From NCBI GenBank assembly GCA_030628445.1, contig DAOVQV010000087.1, forward strand, positions 1 through 6,621: DNA of 6,621 nucleotides. Direction: 5' to 3'. A program made the position numbers and the translations under genes. Positions 1-5,209 of the stretch are shown piece after piece; position 1 is the first letter of the stretch; each line of letters starts with the position of its first letter. The notes beneath the pieces are model-generated. The model had not been told where the DNA came from. It saw only the letters and a list, made by a program, of their open reading frames with translations, and made no database searches. Origin of the DNA: Phycisphaerae bacterium. GTDB lineage: Bacteria > Planctomycetota > Phycisphaerae > SM23-33.

Positions 1-146
1 AAGTGTCGGTCCGCATGCGGCGCAGGAAGGCCGGGACCTCCAGCACAGGGGCAATAAGGGGTTTCGGCCACACGATGCGGATCATATTGGCGCTGCTTGT
101 CGATTGCTTAGAGAGGCCCATTGACGAACCGGAGCGAGAGAAATGA
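1..146 (+). CDS. C-terminal end of a family 2 glycosyltransferase (partial, 5' end outside window)
   Basis: This is an open frame running in from the left edge (first complete codon at 3) and ending at a TGA at 144-146. The visible tail reads VSVRMRRRKAGTSS, then a hydrophobic stretch MRIILALLVDCL. A V-x-V/M-x-x-R-x-x-G-x-SS pattern followed by a short hydrophobic helix is how GT2 enzymes of the dolichyl/undecaprenyl-phosphate sugar transferase type usually end. The stop overlaps the next start codon (ATGA), so the two genes are translationally coupled, and GT2 genes directly ahead of DUF2304 genes are a common pair. The inferred role is transfer of a sugar from a nucleotide-sugar to a lipid phosphate carrier on the cytosolic side of the membrane. 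Catalytic motifs lie outside the window, so the call rests on about 47 residues plus context. Confidence 0.7.
   Translation, partial: VSVRMRRRKAGTSSTGAIRGFGHTMRIILALLVDCLERPIDEPEREK
131..134 (+). promoter_or_regulatory. Ribosome binding site for the DUF2304 gene
   Basis: GGAG lies 8 bases before the ATG at 143, inside the last codons of the upstream glycosyltransferase gene. It supports ATG 143 as the start and fits coupled translation across the ATGA overlap. Confidence 0.6.
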
Positions 147-571
147 ACCCACAAGAGCTCACCCAGTCGCCGGACTTCACCCTCGTCCATCGGATCATCC
201 CTGCGATCGTAGCGGTCATCATCGTGGTTGCGGTAGTCGAGTTGATCCGCCGCCGCAAGCTCCGCGAGGAATATGCGATGTTGTGGCTGCTGGCGTCGGC
301 GGTGCTCCTGATCTTCGCGGTTTATCCCAAGCTGCTATGGTTGCTCCAGAAATGGCTTGGGGTGTTTTACCTGACGATAATGGTACTGGGGTCGTTTTTC
401 TTCCTGCTGCTGCTTACGCTGCGCCTGGGGATTTCCATCAGCCGGCTGACGGATGATTCTCGTCAAATTGCCCAACGCTTGTCCCTGCTGGAGCGGAAGA
501 TCGAAAAGTTCACCGGAAGCCAAACCGACGATTCGAATGACAAAGACGAACCAAGCCCACACTCGGCCTGA
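143..571 (+). CDS. DUF2304 family small membrane protein
   Basis: A 142-residue protein of unknown biochemical function. It has a membrane segment at about 18-35, then the charged LIRRRKLREEYA motif (34-45) that typifies DUF2304, a second membrane segment at 45-62, a third at 74-95, an amphipathic coiled-coil-like stretch at 97-122 (SRLTDDSRQIAQRLSLLERK) and a polar Asp/Ser-rich tail. Length and layout match the family. DUF2304 proteins are typically encoded right after a GT2 polyprenyl-phosphate sugar transferase, as here. A role as partner or membrane anchor of that enzyme is plausible but inferred. The start is ATG 143 with a good ribosome binding site, overlapping the upstream stop. Its 3' end overlaps the next gene by 35 bases, so the polar tail is dual-coding sequence. 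Confidence 0.85.
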   Translation: MNPQELTQSPDFTLVHRIIPAIVAVIIVVAVVELIRRRKLREEYAMLWLLASAVLLIFAVYPKLLWLLQKWLGVFYLTIMVLGSFFFLLLLTLRLGISISRLTDDSRQIAQRLSLLERKIEKFTGSQTDDSNDKDEPSPHSA

Positions 572-2249
572 CGGGCGGTCCGCCCCGCTCGACAATCGCC
601 CTTCGGCGCCGCTGGAGATCTCGCGGCGCTTTGCAGTTGTAGGCGTGGCGATCTTCCTGGTAGTGGCGGCGGTGCTCTTGGCGAAGCAGATTGCTTGGTC
701 CAAGATCGCCACGCGGGACGCCTGCGGTTTTTACCTTCCCCTCGCCAATGCATTCGCCGTAGGGCACAGAGACGCAGCACAGCATCCGATGGTCCCGCCG
801 CTGTATCCGCTCAGCATGGGTCTGCTGGCACGAGCTGTCGGATTCGCCGACGATCCGGCGGAGCTGGCCGGGCAGATTATCAGTGCTGTCAGCGTGCTGT
901 CTCTTGTTGTGTGCGTCTACTTTATCGCGAGCATGACCTTTTCCCGCAGGACGGGCCTGGCGGCGGGGGCGTTGGTCGCCGTGAACCGCTGGATTATTCG
1001 CTTCGGCGGGAATGTGGGTCCGGCGATGATGTACTCGGTCTTTGTGACGCTGGTGGTGCTGGGGGTGTTGAGGTACAAGACCAAACCGTCGGCCTGGGTC
1101 GCCGCCTTTGTGGGGGTGGTAAGCGCTGCAGCCGCCCTTACGCGTAGCGAAGGGGTGTTCCTTGCGCCGCTGGCGGCGATCGTCATGCTGGCAGTCGTCT
1201 TGGGGGGTAAGAGGCGCCAGGCAGCACGCGTAGTCCTACATCTGGCGATAATGATCGTGGTGGTCGGTCTGCTGTGGTCACCCAGGTTGTCGTACATGCG
1301 CGCCAAGACCGGCCGCTACGTCCTCGATGTGAGAACGACGCAGCTTCTGGAAGGACAAACCGCCAAGAGAAACCCAAGCTGGTGGCGCCCGCCAAACGAG
1401 GCCGCCAGGATTCAGCTCCGTACGGGTAGGCGGGCGCGAAGCTACTCGGACGTGCTACAGGAGGCCGGCGAGACGCTGGTTATGGTCATTGGCCCGGCGA
1501 CATGGGTGCTGGCGGGCGTTTGGTTCTTCCGGCGCAAGAACATACCCCGCCGCGGCGCCGCCCAGCTCATAATCGCCGCCGTGGTCATTACCGAGATAGC
1601 CATCGTCGCCCGCGTAAAGATGGACCGCCGGTACGTCGCTTCAGTAGCGTCTGTGGCACAGGTATGGGGCGGTCTGGGTATGGTGGTGCTCTCGGAGCGT
1701 CTCCGCGGGATGCGGGGCAGGTTAGGCGCGTTCGGGCGGTCGCTGACGCAACAGATGGTGGCGATGGGTTTTCTGATAGCCGCCCTGGCCTGCTGGTCGG
1801 TCCTCAGCTCGAACGTCGGCACGCGGCACCAGGAATTGCGCCGGCTGGGCCGACAGATACGCGACCTCGCCGGCGCCGGGCAGGTTGTCCTGGGTACGTC
1901 GACCGAACCGGCGTACTACGCCGACGGGCGCTCAGTCCTTATCGTCGAACCCCACAGCGAATCAGCGGGCCTTTCGCCCGAGCAGCTGGGCCGGATATGC
2001 CGGGCCAACGCCGTGGGGTTCATCGTCATACGCTCCGACGAGAACTGGTGCAGTTGGTTGGGCGACCTAGCCGCCGGCGGCGAAGCTGCCAAAGGCGTTG
2101 TCCTGGGAGCAGGAAGCAGCGGGAAGAGAGCCCGGCGAACGGGCCGGGCAATTGTTTCCTATCTCATCGACGCCGAGAAGCTGATCAAACTGCTCCCAGA
2201 CACCGGCGCCCCTACCCGTGCGTCCGTTCGGGGCGAAGCAGCTCCATGA
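537..2249 (+). CDS. GT-C superfamily membrane glycosyltransferase (PMT/ArnT-like)
   Basis: A 570-residue polytopic protein. The N-terminal ~30 residues are polar and presumably cytosolic. About ten to twelve hydrophobic segments follow, roughly at 33-49, 115-133, 163-178, 186-201, 206-223, 232-247, 314-331, 341-358, 374-386 and 407-423. After the first segment comes TRDACGFY with Asp61, placed like the catalytic acidic residue in the first outside loop of GT-C enzymes, then a Pro-rich HPMVPPLYPL loop (83-92). LTRSEG at 201-206 resembles the LTRxEG signature common in this superfamily. Residues ~430-562 form a soluble C-terminal domain. Such enzymes transfer sugar from a polyprenyl-phosphate donor at the outer face of the membrane; acceptor and sugar cannot be told. 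ATG 537 is chosen over an in-frame ATG at 453 because it shortens the overlap with DUF2304 from 119 to 35 bases; no good ribosome binding site is visible, so coupling is likely. Confidence 0.82.
   Translation: MTKTNQAHTRPDGRSAPLDNRPSAPLEISRRFAVVGVAIFLVVAAVLLAKQIAWSKIATRDACGFYLPLANAFAVGHRDAAQHPMVPPLYPLSMGLLARAVGFADDPAELAGQIISAVSVLSLVVCVYFIASMTFSRRTGLAAGALVAVNRWIIRFGGNVGPAMMYSVFVTLVVLGVLRYKTKPSAWVAAFVGVVSAAAALTRSEGVFLAPLAAIVMLAVVLGGKRRQAARVVLHLAIMIVVVGLLWSPRLSYMRAKTGRYVLDVRTTQLLEGQTAKRNPSWWRPPNEAARIQLRTGRRARSYSDVLQEAGETLVMVIGPATWVLAGVWFFRRKNIPRRGAAQLIIAAVVITEIAIVARVKMDRRYVASVASVAQVWGGLGMVVLSERLRGMRGRLGAFGRSLTQQMVAMGFLIAALACWSVLSSNVGTRHQELRRLGRQIRDLAGAGQVVLGTSTEPAYYADGRSVLIVEPHSESAGLSPEQLGRICRANAVGFIVIRSDENWCSWLGDLAAGGEAAKGVVLGAGSSGKRARRTGRAIVSYLIDAEKLIKLLPDTGAPTRASVRGEAAP
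2130..2149 (-). terminator. Possible terminator hairpin for the minus-strand GT2 gene
   Basis: GCCCGGC (2130-2136) and GCCGGGC (2143-2149) form a perfect 7-bp, all-GC stem with a 6-base loop. It lies about 63 bases past the stop of the minus-strand glycosyltransferase, and the following bases in that direction are pyrimidine-rich (TCTCTTCCC) rather than a true T run. It also sits inside the GT-C coding region, so it may simply be GC-rich coding sequence. Confidence 0.3.
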
Positions 2250-3042
2250 GCCTGTAGGCGGCGACGATCTTGGCGCAGTTGAGGCGCTGGCAGAATATGG
2301 CCCATCGGTATCGGCCGCCTGCCTGTTCGGCCGCCACGGCGAGCTGCTCGCGAAACTGCTTGCGGAACCCCGCCCCCGATTTGCTGAGGGGATACCATCT
2401 GAAGCTCGCCAGGTACGCGTTGATAAACCGCCCGTCCCAGCGGGCGCCCAACCGGAGCCAGTAGTTGTAATCCATGCAGTAATGAAGATCCGTTCGAAAC
2501 GGTCCAACTTGCTCGCCCGCCGACCGCCTCCAGAAAACCCCCATCTGGGAGATCCAGTTCTCCGCCAGCAGCTTTCGGTAGCGGTACCTCCGCATGCGGA
2601 GGTTCTTGTACCACGTGATCGACCGGCGGATCTGATGTCCCCCTGCGTCGACGACGCGCACCTTTCCGTATGCCCACTGCGTTTGCGGCTCGGACTCAAA
2701 GACATCCGCCACCGTCGCCAGCGCGCCGCCCTCGTAGAGGTCGTCGCTGTTGACCCAGCCGATCACGTCCCCGGTCGCCATCGCCGCGCCCTTGTTCAGC
2801 GCATCGGCCTGGCCCTTATCGGGTTCGCTTACCCACCGAACCGCATCGCCGCAGCTCTTGAGAATATCGACCGTCGAGTCGGTCGAGCCCCCATCGACGA
2901 TGATGTGCTCCAGTTCGAAACTACCTTGCTGCGACCGGACCGAATCGATGGTGCGTCCGATATAATCGGCCTGGTTGAACGAGGGCGTAATGACCGAGAT
3001 CTTCAACACCCCCGGACGATACACAAACCGCCCGTCGCTCAC
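2212..3042 (-). CDS. Family 2 glycosyltransferase (soluble, WcaA-like GT-A fold)
   Basis: A 276-residue complete enzyme. ISVITPSFNQADYI (15-28) opens the GT-A nucleotide-binding fold, DGGSTDST lies at 50-57, and EPDKGQADALNKG (73-85) is followed by the metal-binding NSDD motif at 98-101. ENWISQMGVFWRR (161-173) and MDYNYWLRL (190-198) form the acceptor half, with Asp191 a candidate for the catalytic-base region. There is no membrane segment, so it should be cytosolic. It would transfer a sugar from a nucleotide-sugar to a growing glycan; donor and acceptor are unknown. It is read opposite to all its neighbours, converges on the GT-C gene with a 38-base overlap (TAG stop at 2212-2214), and starts only ~95 bases from cysD. 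The longest start is GTG at 3042 without a clear ribosome binding site; GTG at 3024 or 3009 would still keep the whole fold. Confidence 0.88.
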   Translation of the reverse strand: MSDGRFVYRPGVLKISVITPSFNQADYIGRTIDSVRSQQGSFELEHIIVDGGSTDSTVDILKSCGDAVRWVSEPDKGQADALNKGAAMATGDVIGWVNSDDLYEGGALATVADVFESEPQTQWAYGKVRVVDAGGHQIRRSITWYKNLRMRRYRYRKLLAENWISQMGVFWRRSAGEQVGPFRTDLHYCMDYNYWLRLGARWDGRFINAYLASFRWYPLSKSGAGFRKQFREQLAVAAEQAGGRYRWAIFCQRLNCAKIVAAYRLMELLRPERTHG

Positions 3043-3062
3043 AAGATGTCGCGCGGTCGCTA

Positions 3063-3091
3063 TTGACCTTTGGCGGCGGCGGTTTTATATT
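3063..3091 (+). promoter_or_regulatory. Sigma-70-like promoter of the cysD-cysN-phosphodiesterase operon
   Basis: A -35 box TTGACC (3063-3068) and a -10 box TATATT (3086-3091) are separated by exactly 17 bases, each one mismatch from consensus. The -10 lies in a rare AT-rich patch in otherwise GC-rich DNA, between divergent genes. Transcription would begin near 3098, giving a leader of about 40 bases before the ATG at 3138. On the other strand the same AT patch reads TATAAA (3089-3084) and could act as a -10 for the divergent glycosyltransferase, but no good -35 is seen for it. Confidence 0.65.
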
Positions 3092-3126
3092 GCTGGTTAG
3101 GGTCGAGGGTCGCGACGGAATTTTCT

Positions 3127-3132
3127 GGAAGA
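3127..3132 (+). promoter_or_regulatory. Ribosome binding site deciding the cysD start
   Basis: GGAAGA lies 5 bases before ATG 3138. The frame is open back to a TTG at 3063, but those codons cover the promoter and translate to a sequence unlike CysD, so 3138 is the better start. Confidence 0.6.
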
Positions 3133-3137
3133 ACGAC

Positions 3138-3950
3138 ATGCCCTTAAGCAAGCTGGACGAACTGGAAAGCAGGAGCATTTTCATCGTCCGCGAGGCGTAC
3201 CAGCAGTTCCGCAAGATCGCCTTGCTCTGGTCGATCGGGAAAGACTCCACGGCGTTGTTGTGGATTTGCCGCAAGGCCTTTTTCGGGCCCCTGCCCTTCA
3301 ACGTCGTGCACATCGACACCGGGTATAAGTTCCCCCAGATGTATGAGTTCCGCGACGAGTACGCCGTCAAGTGGGACCTGGACCTGATCGTGGGGAAGAA
3401 CACCGAGGCCTTGGAAGCCGGGATGGGTCCCGAGGCGTCGGCGTCCAAGCTTGACTGCTGCACCGCGCTTAAGACCGAGGCCCTCAAGCAGACCATCGGC
3501 CGTGAGGGTTTCGATGCGCTGCTTTTGGGGATCCGGCGCGACGAGCACGGGATACGCGCCAAGGAGCGGGTTGTCTCGCCGCGCGACCGGCAGTTCAAGT
3601 GGGATTACCAGAACCAGCCCGCCGAGCTGTGGGACCACTACAAGAACAGCTACGCCGAAGGGACCCACGCTCGGGTCCATCCCATGCTGCACTGGACCGA
3701 ACTTGACATCTGGACCTATACCCGCCGCGAGAGGATACCGGTAAGCCCCTTGTACTTCGCACGCGATGGGAAGCGCTACCGCAGCATCGGGTGCCATACC
3801 TGCTGCCAACCCGTGGACTCGACGGCGTCGAACGTGGACGAAATCATCGAAGAGCTCGCCACCACCACGGAGGCTGAACGGGCGGGCCGCGCCCAGGATA
3901 AGGAATCCATCTACACCATGCAGAAGCTTCGCGCGATGGGGTATATGTGA
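3138..3950 (+). CDS. cysD: Sulfate adenylyltransferase subunit 2 (CysD), short cysteine-containing type
   Basis: A 270-residue ATP-pyrophosphatase-fold subunit that, with the GTPase CysN, makes APS and pyrophosphate from ATP and sulfate in the cytosol. It has ELESRSIFIVREAY near the start, the PP-loop SIGKDS (32-37), HIDTGYKFPQMYEFRD (58-73), GIRRDE...RAKERV (131-145), SPRDRQFKWD (147-156), HWTELDIW (185-192) and the CysD-typical end SNVDEIIEEL (231-240) with ERAGRAQDKES (247-257). It is shorter than the ~302-residue E. coli CysD because an insert before the SIGC motif is missing. Unusually, it carries Cys107-Cys108 in DCCTALKT and Cys219, Cys222 and Cys223 in SIGCHTCCQP, arranged like the iron-sulfur ligands of APS reductase. 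The APS reductase C-terminal catalytic ECGLH motif is absent, so adenylyltransferase is the better call. The stop overlaps the cysN start by one base. Confidence 0.9.
   Translation: MPLSKLDELESRSIFIVREAYQQFRKIALLWSIGKDSTALLWICRKAFFGPLPFNVVHIDTGYKFPQMYEFRDEYAVKWDLDLIVGKNTEALEAGMGPEASASKLDCCTALKTEALKQTIGREGFDALLLGIRRDEHGIRAKERVVSPRDRQFKWDYQNQPAELWDHYKNSYAEGTHARVHPMLHWTELDIWTYTRRERIPVSPLYFARDGKRYRSIGCHTCCQPVDSTASNVDEIIEELATTTEAERAGRAQDKESIYTMQKLRAMGYM
3938..3941 (+). promoter_or_regulatory. Ribosome binding site for cysN
   Basis: GGGG ends 8 bases before ATG 3950 and 5 bases before an alternative GTG at 3947. The spacing and start codon favour ATG 3950, which overlaps the cysD stop as TGATG. 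Confidence 0.45.
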
Positions 3951-5203
3951 TGGGTGCGGTCGATTCGCAGACCAGGCAGCTTAAGTTCGTCATCGTCGGG
4001 CACGTCGACCACGGGAAGAGCACGTTGATAGGGCGGCTCCTGTACGACACGGATTCCCTCCCGCCTTCAAAAATGGAAGAAATCCGCACCGCCTCCGCCC
4101 AGCTCGGGCACGATGTCGAGTTCTCCTACGTGATGGACAATCTCGAGGAGGAGCGATCCCAGCGCGTCACCATCGACACCGCACAGATCCAATTTCGCAC
4201 GCCGCAGTCCGAGTACGTCATCATCGATGCGCCGGGGCATCGCCAATTCATCCGCAACATGGTCACGGGCGCCAGCGAGGCCGAGGCGGCAGTGTTTATC
4301 GTCGACGCCGCAGGGGGCGTCCGCGAACAGACCCGCCGACACGCCTACGTCCTGGCGATGCTGGGGATCGAGCAGGTGATTGTGGTGATCAACAAGATGG
4401 ACTTGGTCGGGTGGAGTCAGGAGCGTTTCCAGCAGGTTAGCGGCGAGCTGACGAGCTTTTTGGGCCAGCTGGGGATCACCCCGCTGCTGGTCATACCGGC
4501 CTCGGCGAAGCTGGGCGACAACGTCGCCAAACCAAGCACCAACATGCCCTGGTGCACCGGTGCGATCCTGATTGATTCGCTCGCCCAACTGCGCCGTCGC
4601 CGCCGTCCCCAGCAGCTTCCGCTGAGGCTCCCCATCCAGGACCGATACGAACTGGACGGAAAGAAAATCCTTCTGGGCAGGATCGACACCGGGACAATTC
4701 GCACCGGGGAGGAGGTCCTCTTCTTACCCTCCGGCGTCAAGGCCGAGGTCGCCTCGATCGAGGTCTTCTTACAGGACCGAACCGGCGCCGAGGCCGGCGA
4801 GAGCATCGGGCTGACGTTGCGGGGCGATGAGCCCATCGGGCGAGGTGAGGTCGCCTGCCCGACCGATGCGCCGGCGGCCGTGTCCGGGCGGTTCCGCGCC
4901 AGCGTGTTCTGGCTTTCAAATGATGCGTTCCGAATGGGTGAGCAGCTGAAGCTGCGCTGCGCGACACAGCAGGTTCCCTGCACGATCGAGCGGATCGAGC
5001 GCCTTACCGACAGCTCAACGCTGGAGCTGATCGCACAGGACGCCCGCCAGATGGCCGCTACGCAGGTCGGGCACGTGGTCATCCGCACCGAGCGGCCGAT
5101 CGCCGTCGAGCCGTTCGCCCAGACGCCGGAGCTGGGCAGGTTCGTCCTGACGCGCGGCCACGACGCCGCGGCCGGGGGGATCATCACCGAGACAAAGGGA
5201 TGA
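3950..5203 (+). CDS. cysN: Sulfate adenylyltransferase subunit 1 (CysN), elongation-factor-like GTPase
   Basis: A 417-residue regulatory GTPase whose GTP hydrolysis drives APS formation by CysD. Its translational-GTPase motifs are in order: P-loop GHVDHGKS (17-24), the switch I threonine in VTID (73-76), DAPGH (93-97), NKMD (148-151) and SAK (185-187). A beta-barrel domain follows from about LPLRLPIQDRYELDGKK (223-239), and the C-terminal domain ends with GRFVLTRG...AAGGII. Switch I reads EEERSQRVTID, where many CysN have a QGITID form; the essential Thr and Asp are kept. The protein ends right after domain 3, with no fused APS kinase (CysC) as found in NodQ-type proteins, so a separate kinase would be needed for PAPS. 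Five arginines in a row (215-219) mark the link between the GTPase and barrel domains. Start ATG 3950 is used; GTG 3947 would add one residue. Confidence 0.92.
   Translation: MGAVDSQTRQLKFVIVGHVDHGKSTLIGRLLYDTDSLPPSKMEEIRTASAQLGHDVEFSYVMDNLEEERSQRVTIDTAQIQFRTPQSEYVIIDAPGHRQFIRNMVTGASEAEAAVFIVDAAGGVREQTRRHAYVLAMLGIEQVIVVINKMDLVGWSQERFQQVSGELTSFLGQLGITPLLVIPASAKLGDNVAKPSTNMPWCTGAILIDSLAQLRRRRRPQQLPLRLPIQDRYELDGKKILLGRIDTGTIRTGEEVLFLPSGVKAEVASIEVFLQDRTGAEAGESIGLTLRGDEPIGRGEVACPTDAPAAVSGRFRASVFWLSNDAFRMGEQLKLRCATQQVPCTIERIERLTDSSTLELIAQDARQMAATQVGHVVIRTERPIAVEPFAQTPELGRFVLTRGHDAAAGGIITETKG
5194..5200 (+). promoter_or_regulatory. Ribosome binding site for the AP-superfamily gene
   Basis: AAAGGGA ends 9 bases before ATG 5210, within the last codons of cysN. 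It supports ATG 5210 and continuous translation along the operon. Confidence 0.5.
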
Positions 5204-5209
5204 CAGACC

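Noticed and set aside
2..124. Alternative open frame at the left edge (second frame, stop at 122-124)
   Set aside because: The competing frame ending at 146 matches a GT2 C-terminus and overlaps the DUF2304 start as ATGA; this one has no recognisable pattern.
453..536. N-terminal extension of the GT-C gene from ATG 453
   Set aside because: It would overlap DUF2304 by 119 bases and adds a Cys/Pro-rich stretch with no membrane character. ATG 537 is more economical.
2218..3066. Plus-strand open frame (282 codons) opposite the minus-strand GT2
   Set aside because: No recognisable motif, while the minus strand encodes a full GT2 with DGGSTDST and NSDD motifs.
3063..3137. N-terminal extension of cysD from TTG 3063
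   Set aside because: The added 25 residues do not look like CysD, the TTG lies in the -35 box of the promoter, and ATG 3138 has a well-spaced ribosome binding site.
3138..3950. APS/PAPS reductase (CysH) assignment for the cysD gene, suggested by its cysteines
   Set aside because: The catalytic C-terminal ECGLH motif is missing, the end of the protein is typical of CysD, and cysN follows with a one-base overlap.
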